From assembly GCF_000331005.1 (NCBI RefSeq), contig NZ_AEJB01000514.1, forward strand, positions 1 to 64,000: a stretch of 64,000 nucleotides of DNA. The letters are read 5' to 3'. The position numbers and the translations under genes are program-made. A model generated the notes under the pieces. That model was not told the DNA's origin. It ran no database searches and saw only the letters and a list, made by a program, of their open reading frames with translations. This DNA comes from Streptomyces turgidiscabies Car8 (GTDB lineage: Bacteria > Actinomycetota > Actinomycetes > Streptomycetales > Streptomycetaceae). Below are positions 7,538-15,347 of the stretch, piece after piece; the stretch's first letter is position 1; each line of letters opens with the position of its first letter.

Positions 7538-8683
7538 ATGACCACCACACTCGAACACCCCCCGGTAGAACAACTGCCCCCGGCCCGGATCGCGACCGGT
7601 GTCCTCGACATCGACGGCAACGGGAAGGGGTATCTGCGGGCAGCCGACAGCTGCCTGCCCGCACCCACCGACCTCCAGGTCTCCCCGGCGCTGATCCGCC
7701 GTCACGGCCTGCGCAAGGGCGACCTCGTCGTCGGCGCACAAGGCACCCAGCGCGCGCTGACCGAGATCGGGCTGGTCAACGGCCGTACGCCCGACGAGCT
7801 GCGCGGCCGCCCCCACTTCCGCGACCTCACCCCGCTCCACCCCCGCGACCGGCTCCGCCTCGAACACCCGGCGGCCGGACTCACCGGGCGCGTCACCGAC
7901 CTGATCGCACCCGTCGGCAAGGGCCAGCGCGGGCTGATCGTGGCCCCGCCCAAGACCGGCAAGACCGTGCTGCTTCAGCAGATCGCGGCGGCCGTCGCCG
8001 GCAACCACCCCGAGTGCCGCCTGATGGTGGTGCTGCTCGACGAACGGCCCGAGGAGGTGACCGACATGCGGCGCTCCGTGCGCGGCGAGGTGTACGCCTC
8101 GACCTTCGACAAGGCGCCCAAGCAGCACATCGCGCTCGCCGAACTCGTCATCGAGCGGGCCAAGCGGCTCGTAGAGGCGGGCGAGGACGTCGTCATCCTC
8201 CTGGACTCCCTCACCCGGCTGTGCAGGGCCCACAACAACGCGGCGGCCTCCGGTGGCCGCACCCTCAGCGGCGGGGTCGACGCCGCCGCGCTGCTCGGGC
8301 CGAAGCGGCTGTTCGGCGCCGCGCGCCTGGCCGAGGAGGGCGGTTCGCTCACGATCCTCGCCACGGCCCTGGTGGAGACCGGCTCACGCGCCGACGACTA
8401 CTTCTTCGAGGAGCTGAAGAGCACCGGCAACATGGAGCTCCGACTGAGCCGCGAGCTGGCCTCCCGGCGCGTCTACCCGGCCGTCGACATCAACCCGTCG
8501 GGCACCCGCCGCGAGGAACTCCTGCTGCCCCCGGCCGAGTTGACGACCGTACAGGGACTGCGGCGGGCCCTGCAGACACGGGACGGCCAGACAAACCTGG
8601 AGACCCTCCTCGACCGGCTTCGCGGCACGCCCGACAACGCGACCTTCCTGCGGCGGATCCAGCCGACGCTGCCCTCCGGCTGA
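7538..8683 (+). CDS. rho: Transcription termination factor Rho, short form
   Basis: 381 residues of an ATP-dependent RNA helicase that ends transcription. It begins almost directly with the RNA-binding OB fold (GVLDIDGNGKGYLR near residue 21). The P-loop GLIVAPPKTGKT is at 132-143, Walker B is VVILLDSLTRL, the Q-loop segment is GGVDAAALLGPKRLFGAAR, and ELKSTGNMELRLSR and INPSGTRREELL match E. coli Rho closely. The N-terminal helix-bundle domain and the long charged insertion typical of housekeeping Streptomyces Rho are absent, so this is probably a second, compact paralogue. AAAGGA lies upstream of ATG 7538. The long leader suggests autoregulation. Confidence 0.93.
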   Translation: MTTTLEHPPVEQLPPARIATGVLDIDGNGKGYLRAADSCLPAPTDLQVSPALIRRHGLRKGDLVVGAQGTQRALTEIGLVNGRTPDELRGRPHFRDLTPLHPRDRLRLEHPAAGLTGRVTDLIAPVGKGQRGLIVAPPKTGKTVLLQQIAAAVAGNHPECRLMVVLLDERPEEVTDMRRSVRGEVYASTFDKAPKQHIALAELVIERAKRLVEAGEDVVILLDSLTRLCRAHNNAAASGGRTLSGGVDAAALLGPKRLFGAARLAEEGGSLTILATALVETGSRADDYFFEELKSTGNMELRLSRELASRRVYPAVDINPSGTRREELLLPPAELTTVQGLRRALQTRDGQTNLETLLDRLRGTPDNATFLRRIQPTLPSG

Positions 8684-8692
8684 CCCGGCCCG

Positions 8693-8714
8693 GCGGGTGC
8701 CCATGGGCTCCCGC
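8693..8714 (+). terminator. Inverted repeat after rho
   Basis: Arms GCGGG (8693-8697) and CCCGC (8710-8714) enclose GCCC-AT-GGGC with matched T-T mismatches. It lies 10 bp after the stop codon and is a plausible but short-looped terminator. Confidence 0.35.
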
Positions 8715-8793
8715 GTGTGGCATCCGGGTGTTCGGGCCCGCTCCTCGGCCACGGCACCACGGCATACGGCGCACCCATTCCTACGTTTGCGAT

Positions 8794-10044
8794 ATGACCA
8801 TCGGATTCTCTGCTCGTAATGCCGGGTCCTCGTCGTCCTCGTCGGCGGCATCCCGGATCGCCGCCTCCTGCTGTGCTCTGTGCGTGACGGGCGTGCTCGC
8901 GCTCGCGCCCGTCCCGGCAGCCGCCCGCACCGGCGGCGCCCCGGTCACGCCGACGCCTGAGCCGACGACAGCGGCGGCGGACGCACGGCTGCTGTACCGG
9001 TCCGGCACCCACGCCCGGCTCCGCCCCGGGGCGCCCCGCCTCCCCCGGGACATGTCCGCGCTGTCGTGGCTGGTGGCCGACGCCTCCACCGGTGAGGTCC
9101 TCGCCGCGCGCAACGCGCACCGCGACCTGCCGCCGGCCAGCACGCTCAAGACGCTCTTCGCCCTCACCGTGCTCCCCACGCTGCCCGCGGGCCTCCGGCA
9201 CAAGGTCACCGAGGCCGACCTGGAGGGCATCGGCGCCGGCAGCAGTCTGGTCGGGGTCGCGGCCGGGCGTACGTACCGGGTCTCCGACCTGTGGCGAGGT
9301 GTGTTCCTCAACTCCGGGAACGACGCCGTGCACGTCCTGGCCGCCCTGAGCGGCGGCTGGCGCGACACCGCCGTCCGGATGCAGGCCAAGGCCCGCGCCC
9401 TGGGCGCCCGCGACACCCATGTGCGCTCGCCCGACGGCTACGACACGCCCGGGCAGGTGTCGTCGGCGTACGACCTCGCGGTGTTCGGGCGGGCCGGGCT
9501 GCGCAACGCGGACTTCGCCGCGTACTGCGGCACGGCCTACGCGAAGTTCCCCGGCGGGGGCGGCTGGTCGTACGAGATCCAGAACACCAACCGGCTGCTG
9601 ACCGGCGCCAACGGCGTCGAGCGGTACCGGGGGGTGATCGGCGTCAAGAACGGCTACACCAGCAAGGCCGGCAACACGCTGGTCGCCGCCGCACGCCGGG
9701 GCGGACGCACCCTGGTCGTCACCGTGATGAACCCTCAGGAGGGCGACGGCTACGCCGTCTACGAGGAGGCCCGTTCGCTGCTCGACTGGGGCTTCGGGGC
9801 CGCCGGACGCGTCGATCCCGTCGGTTCACTGGACGCCGCACGGCCCGTGTCGCAGCCGGGACCGCAGGCGCCGGTGCAGGTGCGGATGCCGGCGGGGGGC
9901 CCGGTGCAGGCACCCGCCGCCGCCACCGTGACGTCCGACAGCGGGCCGGGCTGGCCGGAGACCTGGACGATCCTGGGCGCGGCCGTGCTCGGTGCCGGCG
10001 CGGTGTCGCTCGTACTGCGCGTCGCGGGCCCGAAGGGGCCCTGA
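8794..10044 (+). CDS. D-alanyl-D-alanine carboxypeptidase (penicillin-binding protein, S11 family)
   Basis: 416 residues. A hydrophobic export signal lies near residues 20-45 (ASCCALCVTGVLALAPVPAAA), followed by a Pro/Thr linker and the S11 catalytic domain. The triads are SxxK = Ser116-Thr-Leu-Lys119 (PASTLKT), SxN in LNSGNDAVH, and KNG in GVKNGYTSKAGN, the KTG-box variant common in Streptomyces. A Pro/Ala/Gln-rich stretch and a final membrane helix (TWTILGAAVLGAGAVSLVLR) anchor it outside the membrane. It trims the terminal D-Ala of peptidoglycan stem peptides. The frame is open far upstream, but MTIGFSARN at 8794 is the sensible start. The last 286 bases overlap the convergent glycosyltransferase frame. 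Confidence 0.9.
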   Translation: MTIGFSARNAGSSSSSSAASRIAASCCALCVTGVLALAPVPAAARTGGAPVTPTPEPTTAAADARLLYRSGTHARLRPGAPRLPRDMSALSWLVADASTGEVLAARNAHRDLPPASTLKTLFALTVLPTLPAGLRHKVTEADLEGIGAGSSLVGVAAGRTYRVSDLWRGVFLNSGNDAVHVLAALSGGWRDTAVRMQAKARALGARDTHVRSPDGYDTPGQVSSAYDLAVFGRAGLRNADFAAYCGTAYAKFPGGGGWSYEIQNTNRLLTGANGVERYRGVIGVKNGYTSKAGNTLVAAARRGGRTLVVTVMNPQEGDGYAVYEEARSLLDWGFGAAGRVDPVGSLDAARPVSQPGPQAPVQVRMPAGGPVQAPAAATVTSDSGPGWPETWTILGAAVLGAGAVSLVLRVAGPKGP

Positions 10045-11171
10045 CCGGCAGCGTCCACCGGCAGCCACAGCAGCAACCCGAGCGTGACCCAGACGTACGC
10101 GCTGCCGCCCACGAAGCCGTCGACGCCGGACGCGTCGTCGAACCACAGCCACACCACGCTCGTACACAGCACCGCGTACAGCGCGCCCGCCACGCGCGCG
10201 TGACCGGTGCGCAGCAGGACGGCGAACGACGGGAGCAGCCAGACGAGATGGTGCACCCAGGTGATCGGGCTGACCAGACAGGCGGTCAGCCCGGTGAGCG
10301 CGAAAGCGCCCCACCAGTCCCCCACCGCGACGGCCCGCCGCGCCCGCCAGGCCCAGAAACCGAGGACGGCCACGACCACCACCAGCCAGACGGCACGGCT
10401 GGGTTCGCCCGGTACGGCCAGCCGTGCCAGCACACCCTGGAGGGACTGGTTCGACACGTACGCCAGCTGCCCGATGCGCCGGGTGTCCCACAGTGCCTCG
10501 CTCCAGTAGTAGCGCGAGGCGTCCGGCGCCACCCACACCGCGAGCGCGGTGGCCGCACCCGTGACGGCCGTCGCGACCCCGGCGGCCCGCCGTCGCCCGG
10601 CGAGCAGCAGCAGGCCGATGAAGAGGGCGGGCGTCAGCTTGACGGCGGCGGCGAGCCCGATCCCGATGCCCGCCCATCGGGGCCGTCCGGTCGTCAGCAG
10701 CCAGGCGTCGGTGAGGACCAGGGCCAGCAGTACGAGGTTCACCTGGCCGAAGCTGACGGTGTCCCGCACGGGCTCGAACAGCGCCAGGGCGCAGCCGGTC
10801 AGGGCCCAGCCGTAGCGTCGCAGCACCGGTCCGGCGGCCATCCACACCACCGCGCCGAGCGCCACCAGGTTGAGCAGCAGTGCGGCGGTGATCGCGCCGC
10901 GCAGCCCGAGGAGCGCCATCGGCAGCATGCTGACGGCCGCGAACGGCGGATACGTGAAGCCGTACGCCGTGCCCGGCACCCGGTAGTCGTAGATCCGGCC
11001 GCCGTGGTGGACCCAGGTGTCGACGGTTCCGTAGTAGACGCGCAGGTCGAACCAGCCGCGCAGCAGCGGCACGGTCGCCGTGAACACGGTCACGGCGACC
11101 GCGAGGGCGAGCACCAGGAGGAGCCGCTCCCGGTCGGTGCGGGGCAGTCGCACAGGGCGCACAGGACTCAT
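9759..11171 (-). CDS. GT87-type polyprenol-phosphate-dependent mannosyltransferase, membrane protein
   Basis: 470 residues from ATG 11171 to the first in-frame stop. It is a multi-helix GT-C protein. Landmarks are DLRVYYGTVDTWVHHGGRIYDY near residue 45, TYPPFAA, FGQVNLVLLALVLTDAWLL, AAVKLTPALFIGLLLLAGR and SPITWVHHLVWLLP. These are the hallmarks of the DUF2029/GT87 (PimE-like) family that transfers mannose from polyprenyl-phosphate-mannose to glycolipids on the outer face of the membrane. Its ATG overlaps the stop of the upstream mptB-like gene (ATGA), so the pair is translationally coupled. The hydrophobic domain ends near 10055; the last ~100 residues are low-complexity and lie antisense to the D,D-carboxypeptidase gene. 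They may be poorly conserved or a read-through tail. Confidence 0.85.
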   Translation of the reverse strand: MSPVRPVRLPRTDRERLLLVLALAVAVTVFTATVPLLRGWFDLRVYYGTVDTWVHHGGRIYDYRVPGTAYGFTYPPFAAVSMLPMALLGLRGAITAALLLNLVALGAVVWMAAGPVLRRYGWALTGCALALFEPVRDTVSFGQVNLVLLALVLTDAWLLTTGRPRWAGIGIGLAAAVKLTPALFIGLLLLAGRRRAAGVATAVTGAATALAVWVAPDASRYYWSEALWDTRRIGQLAYVSNQSLQGVLARLAVPGEPSRAVWLVVVVAVLGFWAWRARRAVAVGDWWGAFALTGLTACLVSPITWVHHLVWLLPSFAVLLRTGHARVAGALYAVLCTSVVWLWFDDASGVDGFVGGSAYVWVTLGLLLWLPVDAAGQGPFGPATRSTSDTAPAPSTAAPRIVQVSGQPGPLSDVTVAAAGACTGPPAGIRTCTGACGPGCDTGRAASSEPTGSTRPAAPKPQSSSERASS

Positions 11172-12577
11172 ACGGTGCTCTCCCGCAGGGGTGCGTGGGC
11201 CGCCTGGTGGGCCTGCCAGAGGACGACGAGGGCCAGCGCGCCGCCGGAGACGGCCAGGACCAGTTCCTCGGTCCCGGCGGGCGCGCCGCTCGGCAGTGCC
11301 AGGAGCGCGACGACTCCGGTGACGGCGGCGAGGCGGTGGCGTATCGCCGGACTGGTGCTGGGCGCGGCGGCGGCGATGAGGAACAGGGCCCACAGGGCGT
11401 ACCAGGGCCGGATCGCCGGGCCGAGGACGACCACGACGGCGAGGCTGAGGCCGAGTGCGTAGAGCGGGCTGAGACGTGGGCGGCGCAGCCAGATGAAGGC
11501 GATGGTGAGGACGGTGACCGCGATCCCGAGGAGGTGCCAGGCCGGGACGGCGAGCGGTGCCAGATCGCTGCCGATCTCCGTGAGTCCGGCGGCCGTGGCG
11601 CGGCCGAGGAGGCTGGTGAGGGCCCAGTTCTCGGGTGACACCGGGGATTTCAGGGCGCCTATCCAGCCGTAGCCGGTGCCGGCCAGCGCGGTGACGGCGA
11701 CGGTGGTCGCGGCTGCCGCGACCGCCGTGGTGAGCACCGCCCGCACCGGGCCGCGACCCGCGCGGATCTGGAGCGCCACGACAGCGGCGAGGCCGAGGAC
11801 CGCGGGTGCCTTGACGAGGGCGGCGAGCGTCACGAGTACGGCGCCCAGGATCGGCCACCGGCCCAGCGCCGCCACCAGGCCGACGCCGAGCAGCCCGAGC
11901 ATGATCGCGTCGTTGTGGGCGCCGGCCACCAGGTGCAGCAGGACCAGCGGGTTGAGGGCGCCGAGCCAGAGCGCGGCGGCCGGGTCGGCGCCGCTGTGCC
12001 GGGCGAGGCGGGGCAGGGCCGCCGCCATCAGCGCCACGCCGAGCAGCGCGACCAGGCGCATGCCGAAGAGACCGGCGGGGAGCTCGCCCCGGGTCAGTCC
12101 GGAAAGCCCGGACGCCACGGCGAGGAACAGCGGGCCGTAGGGGGCGCCGGTCTGCTGCCACACGGGGGCGACCTCGGCGGCGAGCGGGCCGCCGAGCAGG
12201 GCGGGGCCGTGCGTGTACACGTCCATGTGCGCGTCGACCATCGCGCCCTGGGCGAGGTAGCTGTAGACGTCGCGGCTGAAGAGGGGCGGGGCGAGGAGGA
12301 GCGGGGCCGCCCAGACGGCGAGTACGAGCATCAGGGAACGTACGGTGGGCGGGTTCGCGCTGCGGACCAGTCTGCCGAGCAGGGTCCAGGCGGCGATCAG
12401 GAGGACGACGCCGAAGTAGACGCCGACCAGGCCCAGTGCGGCGCGGGCGGTGGAGGGTGCGATGAGTTCTCGTACGGGGAGGGCGCCGGCGCCCTCGCCT
12501 CCGAGCGCGAGGCATACGGTGCCGATGAGGCCTACGGCCTGGCAGCGGGGGAGGTTTGTCGCGGGAGCCTTGAGCAC
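11168..12577 (-). CDS. MptB-like alpha-1,6-mannosyltransferase, integral membrane GT-C
   Basis: 469 residues with about a dozen hydrophobic helices. The segment PLFSRDVYSYLAQGAMVDAH near residue 100 carries the Asp-Val-Tyr motif of MptB/MptA mannosyltransferases. Later APYGPLFLAVAS, HNDAIMLGLLGVGL, LVKAPAVLGL and RPWYALWALFL fit the same family. In mycobacteria and corynebacteria MptB adds alpha-1,6-mannose in lipomannan/lipoarabinomannan assembly using polyprenyl-phosphate-mannose. In Streptomyces the acceptor is unknown. The start is GTG 12577, without a clear ribosome-binding site, so a nearby start is possible. It is coupled to the GT87 gene through ATGA at 11168-11171. Confidence 0.85.
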   Translation of the reverse strand: MLKAPATNLPRCQAVGLIGTVCLALGGEGAGALPVRELIAPSTARAALGLVGVYFGVVLLIAAWTLLGRLVRSANPPTVRSLMLVLAVWAAPLLLAPPLFSRDVYSYLAQGAMVDAHMDVYTHGPALLGGPLAAEVAPVWQQTGAPYGPLFLAVASGLSGLTRGELPAGLFGMRLVALLGVALMAAALPRLARHSGADPAAALWLGALNPLVLLHLVAGAHNDAIMLGLLGVGLVAALGRWPILGAVLVTLAALVKAPAVLGLAAVVALQIRAGRGPVRAVLTTAVAAAATTVAVTALAGTGYGWIGALKSPVSPENWALTSLLGRATAAGLTEIGSDLAPLAVPAWHLLGIAVTVLTIAFIWLRRPRLSPLYALGLSLAVVVVLGPAIRPWYALWALFLIAAAAPSTSPAIRHRLAAVTGVVALLALPSGAPAGTEELVLAVSGGALALVVLWQAHQAAHAPLRESTV

Positions 12578-12680
12578 GTGGGCAGCGTGGCAAGGGTGGG
12601 TGGACGGGGGGCTACGGGGTGCCTTCCTGGCGGGGGCCTGTTTGTTACCGGTGGGTGGTCGGCTGCCGGCCGGTGGGGGC

Positions 12681-12729
12681 TGGTCGCGCAGTTCCCCGCG
12701 CCCCTACGGGGGCGCCCCCCAACAGGGGG
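12681..12729. repeat. Streptomyces dispersed repeat element, single copy
   Basis: TGGTCGCGCAGTTCCCCGCG is followed by CCCC-TAC-GGGGG and CCCCCC-AACA-GGGGG hairpins. The AGTTCCCCGCGCCCC core is the same as in the tandem array at 30211-30680 and at 51861-51897. It sits upstream of mptB and downstream of the broken glutaminase gene. Confidence 0.7.
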
Positions 12730-12758
12730 TTGAGGCGTCCCGTCAGGACACGCGCGGC

Positions 12759-13714
12759 TCAGAAGACCGACACTCCCGTCAGTGTCGTGAAGCGGTCCAA
12801 GGCTGCTACGCCTGCTACCGAGTTGCCTCTCTCGTCCAGACCGGGGCTCCATACGCACAGCGTGCAGCGGCCGGGGACGACGGCGATGATGCCGCCGCCG
12901 ACTCCGCTCTTGCCGGGGAGGCCCACCCGGTAGGCGAATTCGCCTGCCGCGTCGTAGGTGCCGCAGGTCAGCATGATGGCGTTGATCTGTTTGGCCTGGC
13001 TGCGGGTCAGGAGGCGGGTGCCGTCGGCTCGGACGCCGTGCCGGGCCAGGAAGCCGGTGGCGAGGGCGAGGTCGGCGCAGACGCCTCGACGGAGCACTGG
13101 CGGAAGTACTGGTCCAGCAGGTCAGGGACCGGGTTGTCGATGTTGCCGTACGACGCCATGAAGTGGGCGAGGGCGGCGTTGCGGTGGCCGCGTCCGGCCT
13201 CGGAGGCGGCCACCTCCTTGTCGAAGGTGAGGCCGGGGTTGCCGGACTCCGTGCGCAGGAAGTCGAGGAGCGCTCCGGCCGCGTCGCCGGTACGGGTGTG
13301 CAGGCGGTCGGTGACGACGAGGGCGCCCGCGTTGATGAACGGGTTGCGCGGGATGCCGTTCTCGTACTCCAGCTGGATCAGGGAGTTGAAGGGGTTGCCG
13401 GACGGCTCGCGGCCGACGTGCTCCCAGAGTTCGTCGCCCTCGCGGGCCAGGTCGAGGGCGAGCGTGAACACCTTGGTGACGGACTGCGCGGAGAACGGCT
13501 GCCGCCAGTCCCCCACCCCGTAGACGGTGCCGTCGAGTTCGGCGACGGCCATGCCGAAGCTGCGCGGGTCGCGGGCGGCGAGCGCCGGGATGTAGTCGGC
13601 GGGGCGCCCTCGGCCGGGGGTGCGGCCGATCTCTTCGGCGATGCGTTCCAGGACCGGTTGGAAGGTCGGGGGCGGCGGTGAGGACGAGGGTGCGGGCGAC
13701 GGAGCTGATGCCAT
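12759..13714 (-). pseudogene. glsA: Glutaminase, split by a one-base deletion
   Basis: The N-terminal two thirds are clear serine-dependent glutaminase (Gln to Glu + NH3): IGRTPGRGRPADYIPALA, catalytic FSAQSVTKVF (Ser-x-x-Lys), FNSLIQLEYENGIPRNPFINAGAL, and FMASYGNIDNPV. After YFRQCSVEA near 13086 the frame runs into unrelated sequence, while the next frame resumes with CADLALATGFLARHG and continues to VAALDRFTTLTGVSVF, ending at 12759. Restoring one G at 13080/13081 (GCAG-ACG) rejoins both halves as SVEASCADLAL. It is therefore either a genuine frameshift mutation or a sequencing error. Start ATG 13714 is chosen over 13723 because GGAAGGAG is 10 bp before the former but touches the latter. 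It is next to aspartase and asparaginase genes, so one pathway. Confidence 0.85.
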
Positions 13715-13773
13715 GATCGCCATTCTCCTTCCGGGCCGGTCCTGGTGCGCGTTCGTGTCTGCCGGCAGTGGAC

Positions 13774-15183
13774 TTACGTTGCCGAGCCGTTGCCCGCGAG
13801 GATCTCGGGGCGGAGCAGGTCAGCGAGTCGCTCGGCGGGCAACAGGCCTTTCTCCAGGACGAGTTCGGCGACGCCCCGCCCGCTGACGAGGGCCTCCTTG
13901 GCGATGTCGGTTGCGGCCGTGTACCCGATGTAGGGGTTGAGGGCGGTGACCAGGCCGATGGAGTTCTCCACACTCGCGCGCAGCGCCTCGGTGTTGGCGG
14001 TGATGCCGTCGACGCAGCGCTCGGCGAGGGTGAGGCAGGCGGCGCGCAGGTGGGTGATGGACTCCGAGAGGGAGTGCAGGATGATCGGCTCGAAGGCGTT
14101 GAGCTGGAGCTGTCCGGCCTCGGCGGCCATGGTGATGGTGACGTCGTTGCCGATCACCTCGAAGGCGACCTGGTTGACGACCTCCGGGATCACCGGGTTG
14201 ACCTTGCCGGGCATGATCGACGAACCGGCCTGCACCGGCGGCAGGTTGATCTCGCCGAGCCCGGCGCGCGGCCCGGAGGACAGCAGGCGCAGGTCGTTGC
14301 AGCTCTTGGAGAGCTTGACGGCGACCCGCTTGAGGACGCCGGACATCTGGACGAACGCCCCGCAGTCCTGGGTGGCTTCGACCAGGTTGGTGGCCGTGAC
14401 GAGGGGCAGGCCGGTGATCGCGGAGAGGTGGCGGCGGGCCGACTCGGCATATCCGGCGGGGGCGTTGAGGCCCGTACCGATGGCGGTGGCGCCGAGGTTG
14501 ATCTCGTGGATCAGCAGGACCGCCTCCGCGAGCCGGCTGCGGTCCTCCTCGATCATCACCGCGTACGCGGAGAACTCCTGCCCGAGCGTCATCGGCACCG
14601 CGTCCTGGAGCTGTGTACGCCCCATCTTCAGCACGTCGTGGAACTCGACCGCCTTGCGGGCGAAGGAGTCCTGGAGCACGGCCATCGCCTTGAGCAGTTC
14701 CCGCACCGCGAAGACGGTCGCGACCTTGACGGCGGTCGGGTAGACGTCGTTGGTGGACTGGCCGAGGTTGACGTCCTCGTTGGGGTGCAGGTACTCGTAC
14801 CGGCCCCTGTCGTGGCCCAGCAGTTCCAGCGCCCGGTTCGCGACGACCTCGTTGGCGTTCATGTTCGTCGACGTGCCGGCCCCGCCCTGGATCACGTCCA
14901 CCACGAACTGGTCGTGCAGCCCGCCACCGCGGATCTCCCGGCACGCCTCGACTATCGCGGCGGCCTTCTTCGGGTCGAGGAGGCCGAGTTCCTCGTTGGC
15001 GAGGGCCGCGGCCTCCTTGACGGCGGCGAGGGCGTCGATGAGGTGCGGGTAGGCGGAGATGGCCATGCCGGTGATGGGGAAGTTCTCCGTGGCGCGCAGG
15101 GTGTGGACACCCCAGTACGCCTCGGCGGGAACGTCACGGTCGCCGAGCAGGTCGTGTTCGCTGCGAGTGGCTGCGCCGGTCAT
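13774..15183 (-). CDS. aspA: Aspartate ammonia-lyase (aspartase)
   Basis: 469 residues, the standard length. It is an all-helical fumarase/aspartase superfamily enzyme that reversibly splits L-aspartate into fumarate and ammonia. The opening EHDLLGDRDVPAEAYWGVHTLRA is characteristic. GGAGTSTNMNANEV (substrate site), NLGQSTNDVYPTA and the flexible catalytic loop signature GSSIMPGKVNP are all intact. The frame is open to 16491, but MTGAATRSEHDLL at 15183 is the real start, with AAAGAAGG upstream. It works with the asparaginase at 15348 to funnel asparagine to fumarate. A hairpin (15274-15292) separates them, so transcription may be only partly shared. Confidence 0.95.
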   Translation of the reverse strand: MTGAATRSEHDLLGDRDVPAEAYWGVHTLRATENFPITGMAISAYPHLIDALAAVKEAAALANEELGLLDPKKAAAIVEACREIRGGGLHDQFVVDVIQGGAGTSTNMNANEVVANRALELLGHDRGRYEYLHPNEDVNLGQSTNDVYPTAVKVATVFAVRELLKAMAVLQDSFARKAVEFHDVLKMGRTQLQDAVPMTLGQEFSAYAVMIEEDRSRLAEAVLLIHEINLGATAIGTGLNAPAGYAESARRHLSAITGLPLVTATNLVEATQDCGAFVQMSGVLKRVAVKLSKSCNDLRLLSSGPRAGLGEINLPPVQAGSSIMPGKVNPVIPEVVNQVAFEVIGNDVTITMAAEAGQLQLNAFEPIILHSLSESITHLRAACLTLAERCVDGITANTEALRASVENSIGLVTALNPYIGYTAATDIAKEALVSGRGVAELVLEKGLLPAERLADLLRPEILAGNGSAT

Positions 15184-15273
15184 GACTGGGTGGGCCTTCT
15201 TTCGTGACGGGGGCTGACAATTCGGCCGGCCGGCATGTGAGGACGAGGCCCCTTCAGGGCCGACAGCGGGGGT

Positions 15274-15292
15274 CTGGGGGCGCGGCCCCCAG
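15274..15292 (-). terminator. GC-rich hairpin between asparaginase and aspartase genes
   Basis: CTGGGGGC-GCG-GCCCCCAG forms an 8-bp stem with a 3-base loop. TCTGGGGGCGC(A/G)GCCCCCAG is another sequence widely scattered between Streptomyces genes. It may end or attenuate transcription from the permease-asparaginase operon before aspA. Confidence 0.55.
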
Positions 15293-15347
15293 GAACGGGA
15301 TGGGACGGGTAAGGGCGGCGGGGGCGATGAAGTCCGTGCGGATATCC

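Noticed and set aside
7042..8793. Upstream extension of the D,D-carboxypeptidase frame into a 1000-residue ORF
   Set aside because: The extension is antiphase to the methyltransferase and rho genes, and its sequence is Arg/Pro-rich shadow translation.
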